A stretch of DNA of 64,000 nucleotides, from the NCBI RefSeq assembly GCF_000152785.1, contig NZ_CH672414.1:1195202-1259201 (forward strand). Reading direction: 5' to 3'. The number at the start of each line of letters is the position of its first letter. The first letter of the stretch is position 1. The stretch is from Yoonia vestfoldensis SKA53 (GTDB lineage Bacteria; Pseudomonadota; Alphaproteobacteria; Rhodobacterales; Rhodobacteraceae). Both the position numbers and the translations under genes were made by a program. Shown here in pieces: positions 38,541 through 47,738 of the stretch. The notes beneath the pieces were generated by a model. The model was not told the origin of the DNA. It ran no database searches and was given only the letters and a program-made list of their open reading frames with translations.

Positions 38541-38972
38541 TCAGCGCAGCAGGGTTAGTGCGACCAGACCGGTCAGCGGCGCCGCGATCAGGCGCATCGC
38601 GGCAAGGCTGATCTGGCTGCCCGATCCCGCCACCCCGCCCGAGGGGCGCAGTTCGGCATTGATCACGCGGCCTTAGTACCTGATGCGGCCCTGGGTCACT
38701 TGCGTCACCAGCGGCGTTTTCACCCAGATCCCCGGATCAGCGGGCGCGCCAAGCGTGGCAATTGTGGTGCCGATCGCGGTGCCACCGGCCACCACCTGCG
38801 TCGCCGCCTGTCGCGCGGCGGCGGTGGTGGTATCAAAATCGTCTACATTGCGCGCACTGCGGGGCGCGGCCGCTGGCAGGTTTGTCGCAATTTCCGCCGT
38901 GGCGGGTGTATCGGCGACAGGCATCGCGCAGGCGGCGAGTATCATCAAGGACAAGATCAAGATGCATTTCAT
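38541..38972 (-). pseudogene. lipoprotein gene interrupted by an in-frame TAA
   Basis: The first 99 codons encode a lipoprotein (signal CILILSLMILAACAMP, lipobox LAAC; body with DFDTTTAAARQAAT, GTTIATLGAPADPGIWVKTPLVT). A TAA at 38673-38675 follows QGRIRY. The same frame then stays open 43 more codons (GRVINAELRPSGG, then GSGSQISLAAMRLIAAPLTG) to a TGA at 38541. The joined product of about 142 residues has the layout of Rhodobacteraceae lipoproteins often misnamed D-galactarate dehydratase, in which this C-terminal part follows directly. So the TAA is most likely a nonsense mutation or a readthrough stop. The same segment alone could start at a GTG (38666). Confidence 0.65.
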
Positions 38973-38984
38973 CCCCCGACGCTA

Positions 38985-39007
38985 TTGTGCGCAATGACCG
39001 CGCACAA
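38985..39007. promoter_or_regulatory. 8-bp inverted repeat in the moaA divergent region
   Basis: TTGTGCGC (38985-38992) and GCGCACAA (39000-39007) with a 7-nt gap, lying between the divergent lipoprotein and moaA genes. Possible operator; no regulator is adjacent. Confidence 0.4.
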
Positions 39008-39057
39008 CCGGGCCGATCACGCTTGCGCAAGGTGACGCCCATCTTTAGCTTATCCGC

Positions 39058-40062
39058 ATGATGACACCTTTGATTGACCCATTCGCCCGCGCCATTTCGT
39101 ATTTGCGGGTCTCTGTGACGGACCGCTGCGATTTCCGCTGCGTCTATTGCATGTCCGAAAACATGACGTTTTTGCCCAAAAAGGACCTGCTGACGCTGGA
39201 AGAACTGGACCGGCTGTGTTCGGCCTTCGTGCGGCTGGGTGTGAAAAAGCTGCGCATCACGGGGGGTGAACCCTTGGTGCGGCGCGACATCCTGACTTTT
39301 TTCAAAGCGATGGGCCGGCATCTGGACAGCGGCGCATTGGAAGAACTGACGCTGACGACAAACGGCAGCCAGTTGGAAAAATACGCAGCCGATCTTTATG
39401 CCGCCGGTGTGCGGCGGATCAACGTCTCGCTCGATACGCTGGACGAGGCGAAATTCGCGCAGATCACCCGCTGGGGGAAGCTGCCACAGGTGCTGCGCGG
39501 GATCGACGCGGCACAGGCGGCGGGGCTGCGGGTCAAGATCAACACCGTGGCGCTGAAAGGTTTTAACGAGGAAGAACTGTTCACCCTGACCGATTGGTGT
39601 GCGGCCCGCGACATGGACCTGACCTTTATCGAGGTCATGCCGATGGGCGATATCGGCAACGAGGACCGGATCGACCAATATTGGTCATTGAACGATCTGC
39701 GCGCGCGGCTTGCGGCGCGCGGCACGCTGACCGACCTGCCCGACCGCACCGGCGGGCCTGCGCGTTATCTGCGCGTCGATGCGACGGGCCAGAAAATCGG
39801 GTTGATCACACCGCTAAGCCATAATTTCTGCGAAAGCTGCAACCGTGTGCGGATCACTTGTACCGGCGAGATTTACACTTGTCTGGGGCAAGAAGGCCAT
39901 TCCGACCTGCGCGCGCCCCTGCGCGGGTCAGAGGCGGATCAGGATCTGGAAAACGCGATCCGTGCCGCGATTGCGCTGAAACCCAAAGGCCATGATTTCG
40001 ACTATTCGCGCCAAAAGGTCGATGGTCAGGTCAGCCGCCACATGAGCCATACCGGCGGCTGA
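39058..40062 (+). CDS. moaA: GTP 3',8-cyclase (molybdenum cofactor biosynthesis)
   Basis: Radical-SAM enzyme, 334 residues, catalysing with MoaC the first step of molybdopterin synthesis. The SAM cluster motif is CDFRCVYC (24-31), and the second cluster is bound by [33 protein letters not shown] is typical. It starts [22 protein letters not shown]; the second ATG is also possible. No other moa gene is in the window. Confidence 0.97.
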   Translation: MMTPLIDPFARAISYLRVSVTDRCDFRCVYCMSENMTFLPKKDLLTLEELDRLCSAFVRLGVKKLRITGGEPLVRRDILTFFKAMGRHLDSGALEELTLTTNGSQLEKYAADLYAAGVRRINVSLDTLDEAKFAQITRWGKLPQVLRGIDAAQAAGLRVKINTVALKGFNEEELFTLTDWCAARDMDLTFIEVMPMGDIGNEDRIDQYWSLNDLRARLAARGTLTDLPDRTGGPARYLRVDATGQKIGLITPLSHNFCESCNRVRITCTGEIYTCLGQEGHSDLRAPLRGSEADQDLENAIRAAIALKPKGHDFDYSRQKVDGQVSRHMSHTGG

Positions 40063-40068
40063 CACGGG

Positions 40069-40680
40069 TCACACCGGCGGTGATGCTTCGGGCTTGCGGG
40101 CGATGAAATCAATCAGCGCAGCAGGCCCAACATGGCCAGAGCCCGCCTGCTGGACCTTTTCATAAGACGCACAACGTTCAACATGCCAGCCCGCGAAGGC
40201 AGCGCGCAGCATGTCTTCGGTATACATGTTTTCCACAAAAGGCGGCCCACCGGTGCCGCGCCCGACCTGTTCGGGGCGATAGCCATGCAGCACCAACCGC
40301 CCGCCGGGGCGCAAGGCGCGGGCCATATCGGCGAATTGGCGCGCGCGCAGATCGGGCTCGGCAAACTGGATGAAAATCGCGGCGATCATGTCGAATGGCT
40401 GCGCCCAGTCCCAATCGTCCCAACCCGCGACATGGGTCTGCACTGCGACTGCGCTACGATCTGCCAGCGCCTGCGCGCGCGCAACGGCGGTCGGGGCCAG
40501 ATCAAAGGCTGTCACCTGCATCCCCAGCACAGCCAGATGCACTGCATTGCGCCCTTCGCCATCGGCCACGCAAAGCACGCTTTGCCCCTGCAGGGCCAGC
40601 CAGGGGTTATCCGCCAGCACCGCCGCAGGGGCAGTGCCGAACAGGTAATCATCGCTGGCGCTGTAACGGTCTTCCCACAT
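40069..40680 (-). CDS. class I SAM-dependent methyltransferase
   Basis: 203 residues. The SAM-binding strand-loop is LCVADGEGRNAVHLAVLG with acidic residue in FDLAPTAV, then MIAAIFIQFAEPDLRA and ALRPGGRLVLHGY. The N-terminus WEDRYSASDDYLFGTAPAAVL places it with TehB/thiopurine-methyltransferase-like proteins; substrate unknown. Shares one base with the amidohydrolase stop (TGATG), forming a two-gene operon convergent with moaA. Confidence 0.88.
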   Translation of the reverse strand: MWEDRYSASDDYLFGTAPAAVLADNPWLALQGQSVLCVADGEGRNAVHLAVLGMQVTAFDLAPTAVARAQALADRSAVAVQTHVAGWDDWDWAQPFDMIAAIFIQFAEPDLRARQFADMARALRPGGRLVLHGYRPEQVGRGTGGPPFVENMYTEDMLRAAFAGWHVERCASYEKVQQAGSGHVGPAALIDFIARKPEASPPV

Positions 40681-41843
40681 CAGGCGGCAGGCATGCGTTG
40701 TTCAACGATACCCGCCCACCACGAACAGCCAGTCGGAATAGCATCATCATTGAAATTGTATTCGGGGTGGTGGACAGACGCCCCGTCACCATTGCCCACA
40801 AGGATATAGGCGCCGGGCCGTTCTTCGAGCATGAAGGCGAAATCCTCGCCACCCATGATCAAGGGCGCATCGGTGCAATCGCCCGCGACCGAACGCGCCA
40901 CATCGGCGGCAAAGGCGGTCTGGTCCACATGGTTGACCATGCACGGATAGCCCCGGTGATAGCTCACCTCGGCCACGGCACCGAATGCACCCGCCGTGCC
41001 GGTGCTGATCGCCTTGAGCCGCGCCTCGGCCAGATCGCGCATATCCTTGGACATGGTGCGCACGGTGCCTTTCATATGCACCCGCTGTGCAATGACGTTG
41101 AACGCCTTGGACGAAGATTCAATTGCCGTGACCGAAACGACGACCTGATCCACGGGGTCGGCATTGCGGCTGGCGATGGATTGCAGCGCGGTGATCACAT
41201 GCGCCGCGACCAGCGTGCTGTCCACGGTTTCCTGCGGTTTGGCGGCATGGCCGCCCTTGCCTTCGATCACGATCTCGAACTGGTCGGTCGCGGCAAAAAA
41301 CGCGCCCGGACGGATCGAAAAGCTGCCCACCGGACGGCCCGGCCAATTATGCATGCCGTAAACTTCGCTGATGTTCCAGCGGTCCATCATGCCATCGGCG
41401 CACATCTCGCGGCCACCGCCGCCGCCTTCTTCGGCGGGCTGAAAAATCACGACGACCTGTCCATCAAAATTACGCGTCTCGGACAGGTATTTCGCGGCCC
41501 CCAGCAGCATCGCGGTATGCCCGTCATGGCCGCAAGCATGCATCGCGCCGGGTGTTTTGGAGGCATAGGGCAGCCCTGTCGCCTCATGGATCGGCAGCGC
41601 GTCCATATCGGCGCGCAGCCCGATCACCTTGCCCGCTGTATCCGTTTTGCCCTTGATGACGCCGACAACGCCGGTGCGCCCGATGCCGGTGACCACCTCG
41701 TCACAGCCAAATTCCCGCAGCTTGTCGGCGACCAATGCGGATGTGCGATGCGTGTCGAACAGGATTTCGGGGTTTTCATGTAGGTCACGCCGCCATGCGG
41801 TGATTTCGGGCAGCAATTCGGCAAAGCGGTTCTTGACGGGCAT
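40680..41843 (-). CDS. M20-family amidohydrolase (hippurate hydrolase-like)
   Basis: 387-residue zinc-dependent amidase. The ACGHDGHTAMLLGAAKYL motif has metal ligands, followed by IFQPAEEGGGGGREM, GMHNWPGRP, and a final MGGEDFAFMLEERPGAYI segment. Such enzymes remove acyl groups from N-acyl amino acids (hippurate, N-acetyl or IAA conjugates). Two consecutive ATGs exist; the second at 41843 is best spaced from GGAG. First gene of a pair with the methyltransferase. Confidence 0.92.
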   Translation of the reverse strand: MPVKNRFAELLPEITAWRRDLHENPEILFDTHRTSALVADKLREFGCDEVVTGIGRTGVVGVIKGKTDTAGKVIGLRADMDALPIHEATGLPYASKTPGAMHACGHDGHTAMLLGAAKYLSETRNFDGQVVVIFQPAEEGGGGGREMCADGMMDRWNISEVYGMHNWPGRPVGSFSIRPGAFFAATDQFEIVIEGKGGHAAKPQETVDSTLVAAHVITALQSIASRNADPVDQVVVSVTAIESSSKAFNVIAQRVHMKGTVRTMSKDMRDLAEARLKAISTGTAGAFGAVAEVSYHRGYPCMVNHVDQTAFAADVARSVAGDCTDAPLIMGGEDFAFMLEERPGAYILVGNGDGASVHHPEYNFNDDAIPTGCSWWAGIVEQRMPAA

Positions 41844-42065
41844 CATCTTCTCCAAAATTTTATCCGGCCTGCGAACGCGCGCATGGGGCGGGTCGGCACG
41901 ATCTGCCATACAGGGGGCGGTGGTGCCATCTTTGCCGGAATTGGCGCTATGTGCAACGTCACCTTTGCCGCAGCCCGCCGCAAGATCAGGGGTTTGTGAT
42001 CAGCGCCTGATTGACATAGCTGACAGAAATAATCAGATACAAGCCGTAATCAACGAGTATCTGCC

Positions 42066-42314
42066 ATGGCAAAAACCCCGTCCCCCTGTATCAGCGTGTG
42101 CAAGTTCCGGCGCGAAGGCCATTGCATCGGCTGTTCGATGACCAAGGCGCAGAAATCCATGTTCAAGGCGCTGAAAAAACCCGCCCATCAATCTGCCTTT
42201 GTCACCATGCTGATGGCGCAACAGGCGGTGATGGGCAAGTTCAGCCATTGGCGGCGCGCCTATGAAAAAAAATGCGCCAAGAAAGGCGCATCTTTTCCAC
42301 CGCAGGCCGGTTGA
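42066..42314 (+). CDS. DUF1289 protein (small four-cysteine protein)
   Basis: 82 residues. Cysteines in the pattern C-x3-C-x7-C-x2-C at 8, 12, 20 and 23 (SPCISVCKFRREGHCIGCSMT) define DUF1289 and may bind iron-sulfur or zinc. A TTGACA hexamer at 42011 lies about 50 nt upstream, though no clear -10 follows. The 3' end of the reading frame contains the terminator of the convergent dps gene; the stops of the two genes are adjacent. Confidence 0.85.
   Translation: MAKTPSPCISVCKFRREGHCIGCSMTKAQKSMFKALKKPAHQSAFVTMLMAQQAVMGKFSHWRRAYEKKCAKKGASFPPQAG
42265..42291 (-). terminator. dps intrinsic terminator embedded in the DUF1289 coding sequence
   Basis: On the minus strand ATGCGCC-TTTCTT-GGCGCAT is followed by a run of seven or more T. 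It begins about 24 nt after the dps stop and lies within the last 17 codons of the DUF1289 gene, where it encodes KKCAKKGAS. Confidence 0.85.
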
Positions 42315-42785
42315 TCAGGCCAGATGCGCGCGCAGCATCCAGGCAAATTTTTCATGCGTCTGCCCGCGCGCGATGCACAGGTCTTCGGTCAGCGCATCAC
42401 CATGTTCGGCGGCCAGTTCGCCCGCAGCGGCCAGCGTCGCGGCCAGCGTTTCCTCGGCCTGTTGCAGCGTCTTGATCATGGTGCGGTCATCGGCATGGCC
42501 CGCATATTCAGCGACCTTGGACCGTTTGATCATGCCGGCCAGCGTGCCTTCGGCATGACCGTCCAGCGCCTTGATCCGTTCGGCCAGATCATCCTGTCCG
42601 GTGAAATGATCCTCATAGATCGTCTGGAATAAGGCGTGCAGCGACCCAAAGGCCATGCCGGTCACGTTCCAATGAAAATTCTGCGCCAGCATCGTCGTCA
42701 CCGTGGTTTCGGCCACGCATTGGTTCAGCGCATCGGCAATGGCGGCTTGGGCGGTCGGGCTTAGGTCTGTGGCTGTCTGTGTCAT
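42315..42785 (-). CDS. dps: Dps family ferritin-like DNA-protection protein
   Basis: 156 residues, ferritin fold. The ferroxidase region is FHWNVTGMAFGSLHALFQTIYEDHF (in part) with DDLAERIKALDGHAEG, typical of Dps dodecamers which store iron and shield DNA in stress. No long basic tail, so DNA binding may be weak. A palindrome TTGAATTCAA lies upstream in the 45-bp gap from the preceding gene, but no clear own promoter was identified. Confidence 0.93.
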   Translation of the reverse strand: MTQTATDLSPTAQAAIADALNQCVAETTVTTMLAQNFHWNVTGMAFGSLHALFQTIYEDHFTGQDDLAERIKALDGHAEGTLAGMIKRSKVAEYAGHADDRTMIKTLQQAEETLAATLAAAGELAAEHGDALTEDLCIARGQTHEKFAWMLRAHLA

Positions 42786-42830
42786 ATGGAGTCTCCTTTG
42801 ACGTGTAACCTATGCATTCGGTTCTTGAAT

Positions 42831-43187
42831 TCAACCACCCGGTTGCGTCAGATGCGCGGCCTTGCAGACCAGAAAATGCAGCGCCGAGGCTTTTTCACGC
42901 GACATCCGGCTGAGCAGCGCAAAGCGGTAACGCGCCTCGTCGCCTTGGCGCACGGCGTCGAACAGGTTTTCCAGCCAGATTTCGTCAAAGGATTTTTCGG
43001 CCGCCTTGGGTTCATGAAACCGCAAGCGCCGCCCCAGCGCCTTGGGCAGGGCCGACAGCAGGTCTTGCATCGCGTCACCCGTGGTCACACCGCTCAGCCG
43101 GGCCTTGCGGCCTGCGACGCGCAGGGCATGCGGCCCATCCGGGGTTGGGGCTGCGGGCGTGTGGATAAGGGCGGGGGATGCGGACAT
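42831..43187 (-). CDS. hypothetical protein upstream of dps
   Basis: 118 residues, cytosolic, no recognised domain. N-terminal 20 residues are Pro/Ala-rich; the rest is mostly helical and charged (KALGRRLRFHEPKAAEKSFDE; GDEARYRFALLSRMSREKAS). ATG with GGAG upstream and a good promoter (43209-43237) support it as a real gene. It is co-oriented with dps and may be co-transcribed. Confidence 0.7.
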   Translation of the reverse strand: MSASPALIHTPAAPTPDGPHALRVAGRKARLSGVTTGDAMQDLLSALPKALGRRLRFHEPKAAEKSFDEIWLENLFDAVRQGDEARYRFALLSRMSREKASALHFLVCKAAHLTQPGG

Positions 43188-43208
43188 GGACGACTCCTAT
43201 TCCCGACA

Positions 43209-43237
43209 AATATAGTCAGCCAAATTGCAGCTGGCAA
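43209..43237 (-). promoter_or_regulatory. sigma-70-type promoter
   Basis: TTGCCA, 17-bp spacer, TATATT on the minus strand; five of six matches in each box. Predicted start about 15 nt upstream of the ATG at 43187. Confidence 0.65.
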
Positions 43238-43273
43238 CCGGAACCGCTGCGGCAGATCGCACCCCGAAACGCA

Positions 43274-43300
43274 AAAGGCCCGCCACAAGGGCGGGCCTTT
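43274..43300. terminator. intrinsic terminator after pntB
   Basis: AAAGGCCCGCC and GGCGGGCCTTT are perfect inverted repeats around a 5-nt loop, with TTTT after the stem on the minus strand. It ends the pntAB transcript about 20 nt after the pntB stop. Confidence 0.88.
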
Positions 43301-43320
43301 CAGGATCGTGGCACCCAAGA

Positions 43321-44754
43321 TCAGTCGATCTTAGGCAGCAATTCATCCAGCGACTTTTTCGCATCGCCATAGAACATCCGCGTGTTTTCTTTGTAAAACA
43401 GCGGGTTCTCGATACCGGAATAGCCTGTCCCCTGCCCGCGCTTGGACACGAAAACCTGTTTGGCCTTCCAGCATTCCAGCACCGGCATACCGGCGATGGG
43501 GCTGTTGGGATCGTCCTGTGCGGCAGGGTTCACGATATCGTTGGACCCGATCACGATCGCCACGTCGGTCGTGGGGAAATCATCGTTGATTTCGTCCATT
43601 TCCATGACGATGTCATAAGGCACCTTCGCCTCGGCCAGCAGCACGTTCATATGACCGGGCAAACGGCCTGCGACGGGGTGAATGGCGAAACGCACATTCT
43701 TGCCTTTGGCGCGCAGTTTGCGGGTCAGTTCGGCGACGGTTGATTGCGCCTGTGCGACGGCCATGCCGTAGCCGGGGATGATGATGATGCTATCGGCCTC
43801 GTTCAAGGCCGCAGCCACACCGTCGCTGTCGATGGCGATCTGTTCGCCTTCAACCGCCATCTGTTCACCGGCAGGGCCGCCAAAGCCACCCAGAATCACC
43901 GACACGAAACTGCGGTTCATCGCCTTGCACATGATATAGGACAGGATCGCACCAGAGGAGCCGACCAGCGCGCCGACCACGATCAGCAGGTCGTTGCCAA
44001 GGCTGAACCCGATCGCCGCCGCAGCCCAGCCCGAATAGCTGTTCAGCATCGACACCACGACAGGCATATCCGCCCCGCCGATGCCCATGATGAGGTGATA
44101 ACCGATGAACAGGGCCGCCAGCGTCATCACCATCAGCGGCACAAAGCCACCAGTACTGAAATACCAGATCAGGCACAGCACCGAAATCGCAGCCGCCGTC
44201 GCGTTGAGCACATGCCCGCCGGGCAGTTTCGCGGCAGCGGTGTTCACCTTTCCGGCCAGCTTGCCATAGGCAATGACCGATCCGGTAAAGGTGATCGCGC
44301 CGATAAAGACGCCCAAGAACAGCTCGACCCGCAGGATATTGATCTCGACCGGGGATTTATAGGCCAGAAGCGCGGCAAAACCGTCAAGGCTCGCGCGTGC
44401 GATGGCATCCATCCCCGCCACGCGGCCCAGTTCGAAATGTGCGATGAACCCGACCAGCACGGCGGCCAGACCCACAAGGCTATGCATCGCTGCGACCAGT
44501 TCGGGCATCTGCGTCATCTGCACCTTGGTGGCCAGTTGATAGCCGATGATCCCGCCCAACCCGATCAGGACCAGCGACAGCAGCCAGAACCCCGCACCGG
44601 GGCCAACCAGCGTGGCACAGATGGCAAGCGCCATGCCTGCCATGCCGTACCAGACCGCGCGCTTGGCGCTTTCCTGCCCTGACAGACCGCCAAGCGACAA
44701 GATAAAGAGAATTGCCGCGACAACATAGGCCGCTGTTGTGAAACCGTATTCCAT
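43321..44754 (-). CDS. pntB: NAD(P) transhydrogenase subunit beta
   Basis: 477 residues. Membrane domain of about nine helices followed by the cytosolic NADP(H)-binding domain III, with [21 protein letters not shown], the site [28 protein letters not shown] (in part), and [26 protein letters not shown] (in part). Uses the proton gradient to make NADPH. 14 bp after pntA. Confidence 0.97.
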   Translation of the reverse strand: MEYGFTTAAYVVAAILFILSLGGLSGQESAKRAVWYGMAGMALAICATLVGPGAGFWLLSLVLIGLGGIIGYQLATKVQMTQMPELVAAMHSLVGLAAVLVGFIAHFELGRVAGMDAIARASLDGFAALLAYKSPVEINILRVELFLGVFIGAITFTGSVIAYGKLAGKVNTAAAKLPGGHVLNATAAAISVLCLIWYFSTGGFVPLMVMTLAALFIGYHLIMGIGGADMPVVVSMLNSYSGWAAAAIGFSLGNDLLIVVGALVGSSGAILSYIMCKAMNRSFVSVILGGFGGPAGEQMAVEGEQIAIDSDGVAAALNEADSIIIIPGYGMAVAQAQSTVAELTRKLRAKGKNVRFAIHPVAGRLPGHMNVLLAEAKVPYDIVMEMDEINDDFPTTDVAIVIGSNDIVNPAAQDDPNSPIAGMPVLECWKAKQVFVSKRGQGTGYSGIENPLFYKENTRMFYGDAKKSLDELLPKID

Positions 44755-44768
44755 GTCTCTTTACCCCT

Positions 44769-46343
44769 TTACGACTTTTGGAACATGGCAAGCATGCGCC
44801 GTGTCACCAAAAAGCCGCCGAAAATATTGATACCGGTCATAAAGACCGCCAAGGCCGCAAGCACCACGACAAGCCAGGAGCCTGACCCGATCTGTGTCAG
44901 CGCGCCCAGAATGATGATGCTGGAAATCGCGTTGGTGACCGCCATCAGCGGTGTATGCAAGCTATGCGCCACGCCCCAGATGACCTGAAAGCCCACGAAA
45001 ACCGCCAGCACGAAAACGATGAAATGCTGCATGAAACTGGCAGGCGCCACCAGACCGACACCCAAAAGCAGCACAGCACCGACCGTCAGCAAAGTCACCT
45101 GATTGCGGGTCTGCGCCTTGAAATCGGCGGTTTCCTTGGCGCGCTTTTCTTCGGCGGTCAGTTCTTTGGGCTGGTTCTTTTTGGCGACCTGCGCGATGGC
45201 ATTGATCTTGGGCGGCGGCGGCGGGAAGGTGATCGCGCCTTGATGGGTTGCCGTCGCGCCACGGATCACGTCGTCTTCCATGTTATGCACCGGCACACCG
45301 TCCTTGGCCGGTGTCAGATCGGTCATCATATGGCGGATGTTGGTGGAATAGAGCGTCGAGGCTTGCGCCGCCATCCGACTGGGATAATCGGTGTATCCGA
45401 TGATGATGACGCCGTTGTCGGTGACGATCTTTTCGTCCTTGACGGTCAGTTTGCAATTGCCGCCACGTTCGGCGGCAAGGTCGATGATCACCGACCCCGG
45501 TTTCATCGCGGCCACCATGTCAGGCGTCCACAATTCGGGCGCATCACGGCCGGGGATCAGCGCTGTGGTGATCACGATATCCATATCCGGCGCGATCTCG
45601 CGGAATTTTGCCAATTGGGCCGCGGCAAATTCAGGGCTGGACACAGAGGCATAGCCACCGGTTTTCGCGCCGTCCTGCTGTTCTTCCTTGAAATCAAGAA
45701 ACACGAATTGCGCGCCCATCGATTCGACCTGTTCGGCCACTTCGGGGCGCACGTCAAAGGCATAGGTGATCGCGCCAAGGCTGGTCGCTGTCCCGATCGC
45801 GGCCAGACCCGCGACACCCGCACCGACGACCAAAACCTTGGCCGGTGGCACCTTGCCTGCGGCTGTGATCTGGCCGGTAAAGAAGCGACCAAAGTTATTG
45901 CCCGCCTCGATCACCGCGCGGTAACCCGCGATATTGGCCATCGACGACAGCGCGTCCATTTTCTGCGCGCGGCTGATGCGTGGCACCATATCCATGGCAA
46001 TGACGGTGGCGCCCTTGGCGTTGGCGGCTTCCATCAAATCCTTGTTCTGCGCGGGATAGAAGAAAGAAATCAGTGTCTGGCCTTCGCGCAGGCGCTTGAC
46101 CTCCACGTCCTCGGGGGGGCGGACCTTGGCGATGATATCGGCGGCCTTGTAAAGCGCAGCAGCGGTCTTGACGACCTCGACACCGGCGTCCTTATAGGAT
46201 TGATCGGTGAAACCTGCGGCCACGCCAGCCCCGGTTTCAATCACGCAATCATAGCCCAGTTTTTTTAGGTCTTGCGCCGAAGCAGGCGTCATTGCGACGC
46301 GGTCTTCGCCGGCAAATATCTCTTTTGGTGTGCCGATTTTCAC
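44769..46343 (-). CDS. pntA: NAD(P) transhydrogenase subunit alpha (fused form)
   Basis: 524 residues. The NAD(H)-binding domain I starts [20 protein letters not shown] and has [22 protein letters not shown] (in part); four membrane helices follow at the C-terminus (from [16 protein letters not shown]). This is the fused E. coli-like form, not the split PntAA/PntAB found in some alphaproteobacteria. The start is GTG at 46343 with a GGGGGATGG stretch upstream. The 105-bp upstream gap contains a TTGACT hexamer but no convincing -10. Confidence 0.97.
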   Translation of the reverse strand: MKIGTPKEIFAGEDRVAMTPASAQDLKKLGYDCVIETGAGVAAGFTDQSYKDAGVEVVKTAAALYKAADIIAKVRPPEDVEVKRLREGQTLISFFYPAQNKDLMEAANAKGATVIAMDMVPRISRAQKMDALSSMANIAGYRAVIEAGNNFGRFFTGQITAAGKVPPAKVLVVGAGVAGLAAIGTATSLGAITYAFDVRPEVAEQVESMGAQFVFLDFKEEQQDGAKTGGYASVSSPEFAAAQLAKFREIAPDMDIVITTALIPGRDAPELWTPDMVAAMKPGSVIIDLAAERGGNCKLTVKDEKIVTDNGVIIIGYTDYPSRMAAQASTLYSTNIRHMMTDLTPAKDGVPVHNMEDDVIRGATATHQGAITFPPPPPKINAIAQVAKKNQPKELTAEEKRAKETADFKAQTRNQVTLLTVGAVLLLGVGLVAPASFMQHFIVFVLAVFVGFQVIWGVAHSLHTPLMAVTNAISSIIILGALTQIGSGSWLVVVLAALAVFMTGINIFGGFLVTRRMLAMFQKS

Positions 46344-46448
46344 AGACCATCCCCCATATTTGTGTCAGCAGTCAAAACGGACTTAGCGCGCGAAAGATTG
46401 TTTCACAAGGGAACGGCTGCAAAGTCTATTCCTGTCGTGCGCTAACAG

Positions 46449-46898
46449 TCACAGCCAGCGGCGGGTCTTTTCACAATAGCGCGCAAAATCAGCGTGAAAC
46501 TTGCGACGCAGGCGGTTTTCCTCGGGGAGGATGAACCGCTGGATCAGGGTTGCCATGAACAAAGGCACCAGCATCAGCGCGACAGGCGCATCCCAGCGCA
46601 GGGCCAGCCCCGCAAGGACCAATGCATCACCCAGATAGATCGGGTTGCGGCTGCGCGCAAAGACACCTGTGGTCACCAGCGCATCGGCCTCTTTATGCGG
46701 GATGACAGTGGTCTTGCGCCGGCGCATCTCGGCCACGGCCAGCAGCATCAGCACCAGCCCCGCGCCCACCAACAAACCGCCCAGCAAATCCAGCATCGGA
46801 TGCCCGATGGCCAGCACCTGCGGTTGCAGCACACTGATCTGCCATGTGGTGGCCACAGCCAGCAGCAACCAGACAGGGGGAATGTCGATCCATTTCAT
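46449..46898 (-). CDS. isoprenylcysteine carboxyl methyltransferase/phospholipid methyltransferase-like membrane protein
   Basis: 149 residues with four to five membrane segments. The C-terminal signature FARSRNPIYLGDALVLAGLAL (in part), followed by LPEENRLRRKFHADFARYCEKTRRWL (in part), is diagnostic of ICMT/PEMT-like methyltransferases, with the R-x-P-x-Y and E-E cofactor residues. Substrate in bacteria is unknown. ATG at 46898 begins the first helix. Divergent from the SDR gene, with a 78-bp gap. Confidence 0.85.
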   Translation of the reverse strand: MKWIDIPPVWLLLAVATTWQISVLQPQVLAIGHPMLDLLGGLLVGAGLVLMLLAVAEMRRRKTTVIPHKEADALVTTGVFARSRNPIYLGDALVLAGLALRWDAPVALMLVPLFMATLIQRFILPEENRLRRKFHADFARYCEKTRRWL

Positions 46899-46976
46899 AC
46901 CTGATCTTGTGACCCGCCGCTTTGCGCTTGTCCATGCCCGCCGCGCAGGTAGCATGGGCGCAAATCATAGGGGGCC

Positions 46977-47738
46977 ATGATGGAACACGCAGGCAAACAC
47001 GCGCTGGTGACCGGCGGCGGGACAGGTATCGGCAAAGGCATCGCGCTGGCCCTGGCCGAGGCTGGCGCAGAGGTGACGATCACAGGGCGCAATGCCGACC
47101 GGCTGTCGCAGCTCGCGGCCAGCCATCCGCGCCTGCATGTCTTGGTCATGGATGTGGATAACGAATCTTCCGTCCGTGATGGCATCGCCGGTGCCGCCAC
47201 CGCCCGCGGCCCGGTGCAGATCTGCGTGGCCAATGCGGGGATCGCCGAAGGTGGGCCTTTTGCGCAAACCTCGCTGGCGGCATGGCGCAAGACGATGACG
47301 ACAAACCTTGACGGCGTGTTTCTGACCTTTCAGGCCGCGCTGGCCAGCCTGCCGCCCGATATGGCGGCGCGTATGATCGTCGTCAGCTCTATCGCGGGGG
47401 TGCGGGGTTTGAAAAACGCGGTCCCCTATACCGTCACCAAACACGGCGTGATCGGCCTGATCCGCGGCTTGTCCGAAGAATATATGCGCAGCCCCGTGAC
47501 CTTTAACGCGCTCTGCCCCGGCTATGTGGACACGGCCATCGTGCGCAACCAATTGCCCGGCCTGATGAAACGCTTTGATCTTGATGAGGCCGGTGCCGTG
47601 GATCTGATTGCCAAGGGCAACCGGCATCGCCGCCTGCTGGAAGTCGATGAAACCACCGCCGCCGCCATGTGGCTGTGTTCGGACGGCGCGCGCAGCGTGA
47701 ACGGGCAGACGATCCAGATTTCAGGGGGACAAGTATGA
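46977..47738 (+). CDS. short-chain dehydrogenase/reductase upstream of kynU
   Basis: 253-residue classical SDR. TGGGTGIGKG binds the cofactor, NAGIAEGGPF follows, catalytic SSIAG and YTVTK are present, and the tail ...VNGQTIQISGGQV is typical. The Arg/Asn after the second strand (TGRNADR) suggests NADP(H) preference. The ATG pair at 46977/46980 follows GGGGG. The stop overlaps the kynU ATG, so it probably acts in the same pathway, perhaps on a tryptophan- or aromatic-derived compound, though annotation in related genomes often reads 3-oxoacyl-ACP reductase-like. Confidence 0.88.
   Translation: MMEHAGKHALVTGGGTGIGKGIALALAEAGAEVTITGRNADRLSQLAASHPRLHVLVMDVDNESSVRDGIAGAATARGPVQICVANAGIAEGGPFAQTSLAAWRKTMTTNLDGVFLTFQAALASLPPDMAARMIVVSSIAGVRGLKNAVPYTVTKHGVIGLIRGLSEEYMRSPVTFNALCPGYVDTAIVRNQLPGLMKRFDLDEAGAVDLIAKGNRHRRLLEVDETTAAAMWLCSDGARSVNGQTIQISGGQV

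Noticed and set aside
42011-42039. TTGACA promoter for DUF1289
   Set aside because: Perfect -35, but no acceptable -10 at 16-18 bp; mentioned only in the gene entry.
46344-46448. Promoter for pntAB (TTGACT)
   Set aside because: No -10 box at a suitable distance could be found.
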